Assembly (NCBI GenBank): GCA_031282525.1
Contig: JAITDN010000003.1
Span: 1-64,000 of the forward strand
DNA length: 64,000 nt
Source: Candidatus Endomicrobiellum basalitermitum
GTDB lineage: Bacteria > Elusimicrobiota > Endomicrobiia > Endomicrobiales > Endomicrobiaceae
Direction of reading: 5' to 3'
The notes under the pieces were generated by a model, which did no database searches, was not told the DNA's origin, and worked only from the letters and a program-made list of their open reading frames with translations. The position numbers and the translations under genes are program-made. Below, in pieces: positions 31,398 to 41,213 of the stretch (its first letter is position 1; every line of letters begins with the position of its first letter).

Positions 31398-33383
31398 TTA
31401 GATTAAATCTGATGGCATAACCTCTATACCTATAAAACTCCCAACTGATTGCTTAAAATTTCCCAAAAATTCTGCAAGTTTTAATATATTATTTTTACTG
31501 CCTTTAATTATTATATGTTTTTTATAAATATAATTAAGTTTTGCAATGTATGCTGAAACAGGGCCTAGAATTTCCAGTTCTAATTTATACTTTGCAACTA
31601 AATCTTTAAGAAAAAAAAAGAGTTTCTCTGAATCTTCATCAACTTTTCTACATTTTTTGCCTCTTATAGAAACTTTTGCAATATAACAAAATGGGGGATA
31701 AGATAGCCTCTTTCTTTGTTCTATTTCAATTTTATAGAAAGATTTAAAATCGTGTTTTTTTGCATATTCTATAGCATAGTGATGTGGATGATTTGTTTGA
31801 ACTATAACATTACCTCTAGTATTTCCCCTACCAGTACGTCCCGAAACTTGTGTTATTAGTTGGAAAGTTTTTTCAATAGATTTAAAATCTGGTATATACA
31901 AAGATATATCTGCATCAATGACACATACTAAACTTACTTTTGGAAAATCAAATCCTTTTGCTATCATTTGTGTGCCAATTAATATATCGTACTCTTCGCT
32001 TTTTATCCCGTTATAAGCTCTTTCGTAATTTTTCTTAGAAGATGCCGTGTCGCCATCAAGTCTAAATATTTTTGCGTACTTAAAAAGTTTTTTAAGTTCA
32101 TCTTCAACTTTTTGTGTTCCTGAACCAAAAAATGTTACATTTTTACCTTTACAGAGAGGACATGATACTGGTAGATACTTCATTTTGCCACAGTAATGGC
32201 ACTTAAGTGAATCTGGGTTTCTATGAAAAACCATTGAAATAGAACATCTTGGGCATTGATAAACACTATTACATTTTTTACATACAATTGATGTAGAATA
32301 TCCTCTACGATTTAGAAAGACAATTATTTGCTCTTTTCTAGCCAAAACTGTTGATATTGCCTTTATTGTTTCTGGCAAAAATGAACTTGTCTTAAAAATT
32401 CTATTTTTTAATGTTAAAACTTTTACTTCTGGAAGTTCTTTATTATCTATTCGTTTATTTAGTTCTATTAAATTTACATTTTTATCCATTGCATCTTTAT
32501 AGCTTTCAAGTGAAGGAGTTGCTGAACCTAAAATCACAATCGCATTTTGATACTTACCTCTCCATTTAGCAATTTCTCTAGTATCATAAGATGGTTTTTG
32601 TTCTTGTTTATATGTATGCTCGTGTTCTTCATCAATGATTATAAGTCCTAAGTTTTTAAATGGAGCAAATACTGCCGACCTTGCCCCTATTATTATTTTT
32701 ATGTCTCCATTTATTGCTTTTAAGAATAGACCGTATTTTTCGTTATTGCTTATACCGCTGTGCCATATTCCAACATTTTCATTAAATCTTGCTATCATAA
32801 CATTTGAAAATTGTGTTGTTAGAGAAATATCAGGAATAAGCATTATAGTACTTTTATTTTGTTTCAAAGCATATTCTATAGCATTAATATATACTTCAGT
32901 TTTTCCAGAAGCAGTTACTCCATGAATAAGAAAAGAACTATAAACATTTTTATTCAAATTTTCATTTATTAAATTTATAGCATCATTTTGTTGTTTATTT
33001 AGAGTATATTTTTTATCTTCTACTTTTTTTTCTATATTTTTGTTTTTAAAGATTCTCTTACTAGGCTTCATCGAAGTAGGTATTATTGATGAGAGTGCTT
33101 CACCTAGTGAACAAACATAATTTTTTGAAATATATTTTGAAAGCTCTATTGCTTCATCTGTAATAAGATTATTTTTGTCTATAATTTCAATAATATGTTT
33201 TAATTTCAAAGTATTACTGCTTTTAATATTTCTATAAGAAATTGCATAAGCAGTTAAAATCTTTTTACCAAAGGGAACCTTAACTCTCTTTCTAATTATA
33301 TCTTCTGAATTTATGTTATTAAGCGGCAGATAATAAAATGCTTTATTTATAGGAATAGGTACAACTACTTCTAAAACTATCAT
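31398..33383 (-). CDS. priA: Primosomal helicase PriA
   Basis: Restarts stalled replication forks by loading the replicative helicase. 661 residues. Helicase motifs: HGVTASGKTEVYI (Walker A), IIIDEEHEHTYKQ (DEEH box), LGSATPSLES, and VSGRTGRGNTRG. The inserted zinc region has eight cysteines (CKKCNSVYQCPRCS... CHYCGK... CPLCK). It overlaps the uracil-DNA glycosylase start by four bases. Confidence 0.96.
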   Translation of the reverse strand: MIVLEVVVPIPINKAFYYLPLNNINSEDIIRKRVKVPFGKKILTAYAISYRNIKSSNTLKLKHIIEIIDKNNLITDEAIELSKYISKNYVCSLGEALSSIIPTSMKPSKRIFKNKNIEKKVEDKKYTLNKQQNDAINLINENLNKNVYSSFLIHGVTASGKTEVYINAIEYALKQNKSTIMLIPDISLTTQFSNVMIARFNENVGIWHSGISNNEKYGLFLKAINGDIKIIIGARSAVFAPFKNLGLIIIDEEHEHTYKQEQKPSYDTREIAKWRGKYQNAIVILGSATPSLESYKDAMDKNVNLIELNKRIDNKELPEVKVLTLKNRIFKTSSFLPETIKAISTVLARKEQIIVFLNRRGYSTSIVCKKCNSVYQCPRCSISMVFHRNPDSLKCHYCGKMKYLPVSCPLCKGKNVTFFGSGTQKVEDELKKLFKYAKIFRLDGDTASSKKNYERAYNGIKSEEYDILIGTQMIAKGFDFPKVSLVCVIDADISLYIPDFKSIEKTFQLITQVSGRTGRGNTRGNVIVQTNHPHHYAIEYAKKHDFKSFYKIEIEQRKRLSYPPFCYIAKVSIRGKKCRKVDEDSEKLFFFLKDLVAKYKLELEILGPVSAYIAKLNYIYKKHIIIKGSKNNILKLAEFLGNFKQSVGSFIGIEVMPSDLI

Positions 33384-34141
33384 ATTTCACCTGTCTCTAA
33401 ATAACGTATTACTTTTTTCATATCTTCCCAGACAGCTTTTTTTAGGTTGGGATTTCTTAGAAGAGCGGCGGGATGAAAAGTAGGAATAAGTTTTATCCCT
33501 TTGTATTCCTTTAATTTTCCTCTTATTTTGCTAATAGGTTCTTCATTATTTAAGAGTCCTTTAGTAGAACATGCTCCTAAAGTGACGATTATCTTAGGTT
33601 TAATAATTTCAAGTTGCATATCCAAATAAGGTATACATGTTTTCATTTCTTCAAGTGATGGACATCTATCATTTGAGCGTTTTTCAGGATTATCTGGATC
33701 AATCATAGGATGACATTTAACTATATTTGAAATATATACGGTCTCTCTCTTGTAATTCATAGCTGATATAATTTTTGTTAAAAGTTGTCCAGCTCTTCCT
33801 ATAAAAGGTTCTCCTTTATGATCTTCATCATATCCAGGACCTTCACCGACAAACATTAAATTAGCGTTTACTGTTCCGCTTCCAAAAACTGCATTTAGAC
33901 GAGTTTTCCCCAAAGAACATTTCTTACAACGGCTAACTTTTTGTTTTATATTGTTTAATTCTTCTCGTGGATTTATATTTTCTGTATAGGAAAGTTGATA
34001 TGTAGATTTTATAAAACTACTCTCATTTGATAAAACATCTGCAATGGTAGTTTTATAAATTTCATCTTCTCCCCAGTTATTATATTCTTCAATAGATATT
34101 CTAGCAAGATGCAATATTTCTAAATATTCTGATAGTTTCAT
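33380..34141 (-). CDS. Family 4-type uracil-DNA glycosylase
   Basis: Removes uracil from DNA. 253 residues. A short N-terminal extension precedes the domain CKKCSLGKTRLNAVFGSG, FVGEGPGYDEDHKGEPFIGRAGQLL, SNIVKCHP and TFHPAALLRNP. The four cysteines (CxxC, then two more in KCHP and TCIPYLD) are the iron-sulfur ligands of the thermophile-type family. Its first 41 bases overlap the end of coaB in another frame. Confidence 0.92.
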   Translation of the reverse strand: MKLSEYLEILHLARISIEEYNNWGEDEIYKTTIADVLSNESSFIKSTYQLSYTENINPREELNNIKQKVSRCKKCSLGKTRLNAVFGSGTVNANLMFVGEGPGYDEDHKGEPFIGRAGQLLTKIISAMNYKRETVYISNIVKCHPMIDPDNPEKRSNDRCPSLEEMKTCIPYLDMQLEIIKPKIIVTLGACSTKGLLNNEEPISKIRGKLKEYKGIKLIPTFHPAALLRNPNLKKAVWEDMKKVIRYLETGEI

Positions 34142-34775
34142 CTATAATTTTTTCCGCAATAAATTTCTTGTTTTTATTTTTTATTTCTAAAATATTATTA
34201 TTGCTTATTATGTATGCTGTGATAACTTTTGAGTTAAACGATTCTTTGTTGTTAGCAACTACAATATCAAGTTTTTTATTTTTTAGTTTAATTTTGGCAG
34301 TATTCACCAAATTTTCGGTTTCAAGAGCAAATCCAACTACAACTTGATTTTTCTTATTCTTACCACAATACTTTATTATATCAGGATTTTGCTTAAACTC
34401 TATTGATATCAGTGATTTTTTTTTCTTAATTTTATGTCTATAAGTTTTAACCGGTCTATAATCTGCAACAGCTGCAACACTTATAATTATATCGGCCTTG
34501 TTGAAATTTAATTTTATTTCTTTGAACATTTCTAATGCTGTTGTAACTTTTATAAGTTTTACATTTCTTGGGAATATATTTACTGGTCCTGAAATAAAAA
34601 TAACTCTATACCCTTTTCTTGTGATAGCATTGGCAAGAGCGTTTCCCATCTTTCCTGATGATTCATTACTTATAAATCTCACTGGATCAATATACTCTTT
34701 AGTAGGTCCAGACGAAATAAGAAACGTAAGCTTTTTTTGATATTGTTGTAAAAGTTTATTTATATTTTTATACAA
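34101..34775 (-). CDS. coaB: Phosphopantothenate--cysteine ligase (separate CoaB)
   Basis: Joins phosphopantothenate and cysteine, second step from pantothenate to coenzyme A. 224 residues equal to the C-terminal half of the usual CoaBC fusion: SSGPTKEYIDPVRFISNESSGKMGNALA, then SVAAVADYRP, GFALETENL and VVANN. The start is TTG and overlaps the coaC stop (TTGTATAA, eight bases, shifted frame). The 3' end overlaps the glycosylase gene. Both halves look intact. Confidence 0.93.
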   Translation of the reverse strand: MYKNINKLLQQYQKKLTFLISSGPTKEYIDPVRFISNESSGKMGNALANAITRKGYRVIFISGPVNIFPRNVKLIKVTTALEMFKEIKLNFNKADIIISVAAVADYRPVKTYRHKIKKKKSLISIEFKQNPDIIKYCGKNKKNQVVVGFALETENLVNTAKIKLKNKKLDIVVANNKESFNSKVITAYIISNNNILEIKNKNKKFIAEKIIDETIRIFRNIASC

Positions 34776-35310
34776 GGTTAATTAAAAATGATACAATAGT
34801 TTCAATAGAAGCAAGTATCCCATTACCATAATTGCCACAAGCAAGTTCCCCATTTTCAGGCATAACAAATTTGTATCCGTAACTTTTCAAAATTTTGATG
34901 TTATTTTGTGTAGCTTTATGATTAAACATATTTGTGTTCATTGCAGGGCATATTACAATGTTTGCTTTTGAGGCTAGTACGGTACATGTAAGTAAATCAT
35001 TTGCTCTGCCACAAGCAAATCTTGCTATTATATCAGCAGTAGCTGGAATAACAATAACTAAATCAGCTTTTTGAGCAAGTGATATATGGTTTATTTCCCA
35101 TTTATCAATATGTTTGAACATGTTCTCATGAATTTTGTTTTTTGACAATGTTTGCAAAGTAAGTGGTGTAATAAACTGGTGAGCATTCTTTGTTAAAATA
35201 CATTCAACATTTGCTTTGAAATCAGTAAGTTGCCTTATAATGTCACAACTCTTGTAGGCTGCAATCCCACCACAAATACCCAAAATAATATTTTTATTTT
35301 TTAGAAGCAT
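34768..35310 (-). CDS. coaC: Phosphopantothenoylcysteine decarboxylase (separate CoaC)
   Basis: Flavoenzyme that decarboxylates phosphopantothenoylcysteine to phosphopantetheine. 180 residues matching the N-terminal half of CoaBC: GICGGIAAYKSCDIIR, the catalytic-histidine region KWEINHISLAQKADL, ADIIARFACGRANDLL and PAMNTNMF, and a C-terminal NGELACGNYGNG with the active-site cysteine. Normally fused to CoaB; here it ends at a stop overlapping coaB. Confidence 0.94.
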   Translation of the reverse strand: MLLKNKNIILGICGGIAAYKSCDIIRQLTDFKANVECILTKNAHQFITPLTLQTLSKNKIHENMFKHIDKWEINHISLAQKADLVIVIPATADIIARFACGRANDLLTCTVLASKANIVICPAMNTNMFNHKATQNNIKILKSYGYKFVMPENGELACGNYGNGILASIETIVSFLINLV

Positions 35311-35344
35311 AAAAATATTTCAACATCCCATTTTATTTCACTTT

Positions 35345-35539
35345 TTATTTTTTATGATTTGCAACATTTCTTATAACGTTACTTAGTGCTTTATTTATAA
35401 GTTCAATTTGTGTGAGTTTTCTATATTCCTCACTTTGTCTCATTATTTTAATCTGTTCTAATGTAAGTTTTACAACTTCATATCGTCCTAACTTGGACAT
35501 TGATATCATTGACTCCAATTGTGTTTCTATTGATTTCAC
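35345..35539 (-). CDS. rpoZ: RNA polymerase omega subunit
   Basis: Small assembly subunit of RNA polymerase. 64 residues with the omega pattern: GRYEVVKLTLEQIKIM, then a helix with KLTQIELINKALSNVI. Position next to coaC (dfp) matches the common rpoZ-coaBC-priA order. Confidence 0.85.
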   Translation of the reverse strand: MKSIETQLESMISMSKLGRYEVVKLTLEQIKIMRQSEEYRKLTQIELINKALSNVIRNVANHKK

Positions 35540-35602
35540 TTTTATATATATCTCCTAATTAAAATATTTTTTTGAGATAATTTTGGATCGCTGTAAAAAC
35601 AA

Positions 35603-35676
35603 TCGGGAAGGCGGGACTTGAACCCGCAACCTCCTGCTCCCAAAGCAGGCGCGATAGCCAATTACGCTACTTCCCG
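35603..35676 (-). tRNA. tRNA-Pro (anticodon TGG)
   Basis: A 74-base cloverleaf: acceptor CGGGAAG/CTTCCCG, anticodon stem CCTGC/GCAGG with loop TTTGGGA, T arm GCGGG/CCCGC with TTCAAGT. Discriminator A, no encoded CCA. The first ten bases also serve as the 3' end of rdgB. Confidence 0.95.
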
Positions 35677-36275
35677 GACGAGTTTAATAGTTTTCTTATA
35701 ATTTTTTTAGCCTTTTCTAAGGCTTTTGCTCTGTGACTTACAGAATTCTTTACTCTGGGGCTGAGTTCTGCTAAAGTTTTCTTATACTTAGGGATATAAA
35801 AAACAGGATCATATCCAAATCCGTTAACTCCTACACAATTTGTTATTATACCAAATATTTCTCCGGCTACCAATAATATTTTACCATTAGGGTTTGAAAT
35901 TGCAATGACTGTTTTAAATTTTGCTGTTCTTTTTTCTTGAGGAACATTTTTTAGTTCCTTGAGTAATTTTTTATTATTTTCATAGTCAGAGCATTTTTTG
36001 CCAGCATATCTTGCTGAATAAACACCTGGGTTACCATTTAAAAAATCAACTTCAATACCTGAATCGTCTGCTATAGTCCACTTTTTAAAAAAACTTGCCC
36101 CTTCTCTTGCTTTTTTTGAAGCGTTTTCTTCAAGTGTTTTTCCATCCTCTATTGTTATGGGGTAAGAAGGAAAAGAAGTCATAGGCAAAATTTCAACATT
36201 TAAATCGTTTAATATTAACTTAATTTCTTTTACTTTGTGTATATTGCTAGTAGCAAGAACTATTTCGTTTATCAT
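35667..36275 (-). CDS. rdgB: XTP/dITP diphosphatase (RdgB/HAM1 family)
   Basis: Removes non-canonical purine nucleotides such as dITP and XTP. 202 residues: LATSNIHKVKEIK, the active-site region ADDSGIEVDFLNGNPGVYSARYAG, FGYDPVFYIP and a C-terminal SHRAKALEK. The stop codon TAG is formed by bases 8-10 of the downstream tRNA-Pro, so the two genes overlap by ten bases. Confidence 0.96.
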   Translation of the reverse strand: MINEIVLATSNIHKVKEIKLILNDLNVEILPMTSFPSYPITIEDGKTLEENASKKAREGASFFKKWTIADDSGIEVDFLNGNPGVYSARYAGKKCSDYENNKKLLKELKNVPQEKRTAKFKTVIAISNPNGKILLVAGEIFGIITNCVGVNGFGYDPVFYIPKYKKTLAELSPRVKNSVSHRAKALEKAKKIIRKLLNSSGK

Positions 36276-36331
36276 TTTTTAATTTTACATAAATTATATA
36301 TAAGAATTATCTATTTTAGTTAAGTTTTATT

Positions 36332-38986
36332 TTAAATTAAAGAATTTAAACTCTTATTGATCTTTTCAATTTTCAACTTTGCTTCGTCGAGTCTTGTTTT
36401 AGTCTTCTCTATTTCAGTTTCAGGAGCTTTTTTAATAAAACTTTCATTATTTAGCTTTAATGTTACTTTTTCAATTTCTTGATTTGTAAAGATGATTTCT
36501 TTTGTAAGTCTTGCTTTTTCTTTTTCAATATCAATAAATCCTTCTAATGGTAAAAATATTTCAATATCTCCTATAATTATGACTGCAGAATTCTTAGGTT
36601 TTGCAATATTGTTGTAGAACTGCATTGATTTAATTTTAGCAAGCTGCTTTATATAATTTTTGTTTTCTCTTATGATTTCTATTTTATCATTATCACACAA
36701 AGTATTAAATGAAGCTTCAATTTGCACTGTAGGGGGGATATCCATTTCACTTCTCAACGTTCTTATTTTTATGATTATATCTTGGATAGTATTCATTTTA
36801 CATATAGAAGATTTGCTATAAGAATTTTCAGGAATTGGGAATAAAAAACTTTCAGCTATTATTTTTTCATTTTTATTTAATATTTGCCATATTTCTGATG
36901 TTATGAAAGGGATTATTGGAGACATTAATTGCAGTATTGATTTTAGTATATAAACAAGTATTGATAGAACTTGTTTTTTTATATTTAAGTTTGTTGATGT
37001 TATACGTATTTTTGAAAGCTCTATATACCAATCACAGTATTTTGTCCAGAAAAAGTCGTAAATTTCTCTTACTGCATTATCAACGTTGTAAGCTTCGTAA
37101 GCTTTCTTGATTTTTGTGGATGAATTTATGAATTCCGTTATAATCCATTTATCGGAAAGTTCGATAGGTTGAATGGCATTGTCAAGTTTATCAACTTCTT
37201 TAAGATTTAGTGTCACAAACCTTGATGCATTCCATATTTTATTTATGAAATTTCTCGCTGCTAAAAACGATGTGTTTGAAATTTGCATATCTCTTCCAGG
37301 AGTAGCAGCTTGTGCTAAAGCGAACCTCAATGCATCAGTACCATATTGATCTATGATTTTAAGTGGATCAACAACATTAGCAAGAGATTTTGACATCTTT
37401 TTACCATGTCCATCTCTTATTATTCCATGAATAAAAATATTATCATATGGAATTTCTTTCATAAATTCTATTCCAAACTGTACCATTCTTGCGACCCACA
37501 AATACAGAATTTCATGTCCTGTAACTAAAACAGATGTTGGGTAAAAATATTTTAATTCTTTGTCATTCTCATCTTCACCCCAATTAAAGACACTTATTGG
37601 CCATAGAGCTGAAGAAAACCAAGTATCCAAAACGTCCTCGTCCTGAATAAATTTTTTTCTTTTACAGTAGGGGCACTCTTTTGGCTTATCAAATGAAGCA
37701 ATAGGTTTACAGTTGGTTCGGTCGTCTTTTTCATTGATACAATAATAAACCGGTATTCTGTGCCCCCACCATATTTGACGGCTTATGCACCAATCTCTCA
37801 AATTTTCAAGCCATAGAATGTAAGGTTTTTTCCACGATTGTGGATGGAAAAAGATTTTTTCGTTGTTTGCTGCTTCAATTGCTCTTTTAGACATATCATG
37901 TACATCTAAAAACCATTGCTCTGACATTAACAATTCTATCTTTGTAGAGCATCTATAACATTTTCCAATTGAATGGTCATAATCGTCTATTCTCACCAAG
38001 AAATTTTCAGCAGCTAAATCTTCAATGACTTTTCTTCTTGCTTCTTCAATATTTAAACCTTGATATTTGGATGGAACATTTATCATTTTTCCATTTATGT
38101 CAATTATTTCTACAATTTCAAGTTTATTTCTTCTTGCTATTTCATTATCACTTGCATCGTGCGCAGGAGTAACTTTAACAACGCCTGTTCCAAAGGATTT
38201 ATCGACAATTGAATCTGTAATTATCTTTATTTCTCTATCTATCAAAGGAATTTTCACTGATTTTCCTATTAAATTTGTATATTTTTTATCTTCTGAGTTA
38301 ACTGCCAGAGCAGTATCACCAAAAATTGTTTCTGGTCTCGTTGTCGCAACAACAATAAATCCCTTAAAATTAATTAAGGGATATTTTATATACCATAAAT
38401 TGCTTTTCTCATATTCATATTCGATTTCTATATCAGATAATGCAGTTGCACATCTAGAACACCAATTTACAAGCCTTTTCCTTTTATATATAAGACCTTT
38501 ATTAAATAACTGTATGAATGCCTTTTTGACAGCTTTTGAGCGACTTTCATCCATTGTAAAAGCTACTCTGTCCCAGTCTAAACTACAGCCAAGTTTCTTA
38601 AGTTGATCTAATATCACATCACCAGTTTTAATTCTCCATTCCAGCATTTTTTGCAAAAATCTTTCACGACCTAAATCATGCTTTGTCTTTCCTTCATTTT
38701 TTTTAAGAAGTTTTTCAACAATATTTTGCGTTGCTATACCACCATGATCTGTTCCAGGAACCCATAAAGTATTATAGCCTTGAAGTTTTTTAAACCTAAT
38801 TATGGTATCTTGCAAAATATTATTTAAAGCATGTCCCATATGAAGGTGTCCAGTTACATTAGGAGGTGGGATAACTATTGTAAAAGGTTTTTTTTTACTA
38901 TTAGGTTTTGCAGAAAATGTTTTATTTTCTACCCAGTATTTATACCATTTTTCGTCAATTTCTTTGGGGTCGAATTTTTTTTTCAT
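36332..38986 (-). CDS. valS: Valyl-tRNA synthetase
   Basis: Class I synthetase charging tRNA-Val, with an editing domain. 884 residues. The HIGH-type motif is in PPPNVTGHLHMGHALNN (about 40-56), the editing domain in ATTRPETIFGDTALAV and TPAHDASDNEI, the KMSKS loop in GHGKKMSKSLANVVDPL, and a C-terminal coiled-coil arm (IEKEKARLTKEI). A CxxC pair (CPYCKRK) probably binds zinc. Confidence 0.97.
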   Translation of the reverse strand: MKKKFDPKEIDEKWYKYWVENKTFSAKPNSKKKPFTIVIPPPNVTGHLHMGHALNNILQDTIIRFKKLQGYNTLWVPGTDHGGIATQNIVEKLLKKNEGKTKHDLGRERFLQKMLEWRIKTGDVILDQLKKLGCSLDWDRVAFTMDESRSKAVKKAFIQLFNKGLIYKRKRLVNWCSRCATALSDIEIEYEYEKSNLWYIKYPLINFKGFIVVATTRPETIFGDTALAVNSEDKKYTNLIGKSVKIPLIDREIKIITDSIVDKSFGTGVVKVTPAHDASDNEIARRNKLEIVEIIDINGKMINVPSKYQGLNIEEARRKVIEDLAAENFLVRIDDYDHSIGKCYRCSTKIELLMSEQWFLDVHDMSKRAIEAANNEKIFFHPQSWKKPYILWLENLRDWCISRQIWWGHRIPVYYCINEKDDRTNCKPIASFDKPKECPYCKRKKFIQDEDVLDTWFSSALWPISVFNWGEDENDKELKYFYPTSVLVTGHEILYLWVARMVQFGIEFMKEIPYDNIFIHGIIRDGHGKKMSKSLANVVDPLKIIDQYGTDALRFALAQAATPGRDMQISNTSFLAARNFINKIWNASRFVTLNLKEVDKLDNAIQPIELSDKWIITEFINSSTKIKKAYEAYNVDNAVREIYDFFWTKYCDWYIELSKIRITSTNLNIKKQVLSILVYILKSILQLMSPIIPFITSEIWQILNKNEKIIAESFLFPIPENSYSKSSICKMNTIQDIIIKIRTLRSEMDIPPTVQIEASFNTLCDNDKIEIIRENKNYIKQLAKIKSMQFYNNIAKPKNSAVIIIGDIEIFLPLEGFIDIEKEKARLTKEIIFTNQEIEKVTLKLNNESFIKKAPETEIEKTKTRLDEAKLKIEKINKSLNSLI

Positions 38987-39098
38987 TAAAGACCTCTTAA
39001 AAAGTTAAAGAAGAATTATACTAAAAAATTATTACGTTGTATATGAATATACTGACTAAGTAGAAATTAACTTTCCATATACGGATGATTACTAATTT

Positions 39099-39126
39099 TT
39101 GCCATTCAAAGAAATTATAATATAAT
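39099..39126 (+). promoter_or_regulatory. Candidate promoter upstream of the DJ-1/PfpI gene
   Basis: TTGCCA (39099-39104) and TATAAT (39121-39126) with a 16-base spacer, pointing at the plus-strand gene. The predicted leader would be about 145 bases. The AT-rich background makes chance -10 matches common. Confidence 0.35.
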
Positions 39127-39276
39127 CTAGGCTCTAAGCGTTTAAGTTTTAGTAATATGCTACAATCAGATAGATGAAAAAGTAAGTAATGAAGTTTTTG
39201 TGTTATTATTTAAAGTTTCTTTTGATTATAAAATTTTGTGTAATTCATCAAATTTTGAAAAAGAGTGTTGATTAAA

Positions 39277-39786
39277 ATGAAAAAAATTATATTTGTAACT
39301 GCTCCTGAGGCATTTAGAGATGAGGAATATTATAAACCTAAAAAAATTCTTGAAGAAGTAGGTATTGAAGTAATAACTGCAAGTTTAAAAATAGGAGAGC
39401 TTAATGGTAGTTTTGGATATAAGGCAATGAGTACGTTTACAATCCAAGATATTAGTTTAAATGATTTTGATGCAATAGCATATATTGGTGGTAATGGATC
39501 AAATGTATTTTTTGATAATCTTTATGCTTTAGAACTTGCAAACAACTTTTTCAAATCTAAAAAACCTATAGCTTCAATATGCATAGCAGGTGTAATTCTT
39601 GCAAACGCAGGTATTTTAAGAGATAGAAAAGCAACAGTTTTCAGTGATGGAAAAGCATCCCTAATAAAGAGAGGTGCCATATATACTGGAGTGCCTTTGG
39701 AGATTGATGGGAATATTATTACTGCAAATGGTCCAGAAGTTGCAGAAGACTTTGGAAGAGCTATTGTAAAGGTGATGAATAATTAA
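39277..39786 (+). CDS. DJ-1/PfpI family protein
   Basis: About 169 residues of the class I glutamine amidotransferase-like fold. Visible are the N-terminal strand KKIIFVTAP, the glycine turn AIAYIGGNGSN, and the nucleophile elbow IASICIAGVILANAGIL with the reactive cysteine. The usual His partner after the cysteine is Ile here, as in some family members. Roles in the family range from protease and chaperone to glyoxalase and cannot be told apart. I chose the ATG at 39277, which has AAGAG upstream; an in-frame GTG at 39265 is the alternative. Among few plus-strand genes in the window. Confidence 0.85.
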   Translation: MKKIIFVTAPEAFRDEEYYKPKKILEEVGIEVITASLKIGELNGSFGYKAMSTFTIQDISLNDFDAIAYIGGNGSNVFFDNLYALELANNFFKSKKPIASICIAGVILANAGILRDRKATVFSDGKASLIKRGAIYTGVPLEIDGNIITANGPEVAEDFGRAIVKVMNN

Positions 39787-40239
39787 TTTTTCATTTTTTT
39801 TGTAAGGAATTTAGGCTAAGGTATCTGAGGTTTTTACTATATTTACCACAAATACCCAAGGTAATGGGGATTCTTTATAGCTTATAATTCCGTTTTAAAA
39901 TCAAAAGTATAATAATAGGAGCTCGATATTGCTTACCTTGAGAAGTCACAAAGAATCTCTATTAAGTATAAGTATATTTTATTTATTTTATAGAAAGTTT
40001 TTTTCTGGAAACGATATCATACTCGAGCTATAAGAAAATTTTCCTGTTTATCTCTGATTCAATTTCCATAGAAAAATTATTAACTTTCAATATAAACATA
40101 AGTTTCATAATAACGTTGATCTATTACAGTTCATAAGCTTTGATTAAATATTTTTTTTTCACAAAAATGTCCAACATTGAGATATAAACATACTATATAC
40201 AATCTTGTATCCACATCTATTGATATAATTTTCATCAGA
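39787..40239. other. 450-base gene-free stretch
   Basis: Lies between convergent genes (DJ-1/PfpI and the transketolase C-terminal chain). I see no open frame of useful length, no RNA gene and no convincing terminator. Its length is unusual for this compact window and suggests a gene decayed beyond recognition. Confidence 0.4.
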
Positions 40240-41184
40240 TTATTTTCTTTTAAGAATTTTTAAAACTGCATCCACAATATTTAAGTCTTTTAATCCAAAT
40301 TTGCAAATTAGATCATAAGCATTCCCAGATTCGCCAAACCTATCGTTGATCCCAATCATTTCGACTGGGACAGGATAATTTTTTACTAGTACTTCAGAAA
40401 CTGCAGATCCAAATCCTCCATAAATTTGATGTTCCTCTACAGTTACCACTACTCCACATTCTTTTGCAGCATCAATAATTATTTTTTCATCTATAGGTTT
40501 AATAGTATGTATATTTATAACCTTTGCTTTTATGCCTTTTTGTTCTAAAATTTTAGCAGCCATTAAAGACTCATATACCATTGTTCCACAAGCCATAATT
40601 GCAACATCATCACCATCTCTTAAAATGTTTGCTTTGCCTATCTCAAAAGGAGTGTCTTCATTCGTGAATATTGGTGTGTCTTCTCTACCATATCTTATAT
40701 AAACAGGTCCATCTATGCCAGCACTTGCTATCACAGTTTTTTTTGCCTCAATAAAATCGCATGGTACTATGACTTTCATTCTAGGAAGGCACCTCATTAT
40801 AGCAATTTCCTCTAAAGCCTGATGCGTTGCCCCATCAGGGCCGACCATAAGTCCAGAATGTGAGCCAGCTATTTTTACATTTAAATTCGAATAACATACT
40901 GTAGTTCTTATTTGTTCCCATGGTCTTCCAGTTGAAAAAATTCCATAAGTTGATACAAATGGAATAAATCCAGCGATAGCAAGCCCAGATGCGATTCCTA
41001 TCAGATTATTTTCTGCTATACCAACATTAATAAATCTTTCAGGGAAGCTTTTCTGAAAACTATTTATTGAAACTGAAGAAACAGTGTCAGCTCCTAAAAC
41101 AAAAATTTTAGAATTTTTTTCACCGATTTCAACAAGAGCTTCTCCAAAACCAAATCTTGTAGCTTTTTTTCCGTAAACTTTCAC
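40240..41184 (-). CDS. Transketolase, C-terminal subunit
   Basis: 314 residues with the pyrimidine-binding and C-terminal domains of a two-chain transketolase: RFGFGEALVEIGEKN, NVGIAENNLIGIASGLAIAG, STYGIFSTGRPWEQIR, then MVGPDGATHQALEEIAIMR. The glutamate in GIAENN would activate thiamine diphosphate. Pairs with the N-terminal chain 29 bases upstream to move two-carbon units in the pentose-phosphate pathway. Confidence 0.93.
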   Translation of the reverse strand: MKVYGKKATRFGFGEALVEIGEKNSKIFVLGADTVSSVSINSFQKSFPERFINVGIAENNLIGIASGLAIAGFIPFVSTYGIFSTGRPWEQIRTTVCYSNLNVKIAGSHSGLMVGPDGATHQALEEIAIMRCLPRMKVIVPCDFIEAKKTVIASAGIDGPVYIRYGREDTPIFTNEDTPFEIGKANILRDGDDVAIMACGTMVYESLMAAKILEQKGIKAKVINIHTIKPIDEKIIIDAAKECGVVVTVEEHQIYGGFGSAVSEVLVKNYPVPVEMIGINDRFGESGNAYDLICKFGLKDLNIVDAVLKILKRK

Positions 41185-41213
41185 TTTATTATTTTCCTTT
41201 TTTTAATTTTAAT

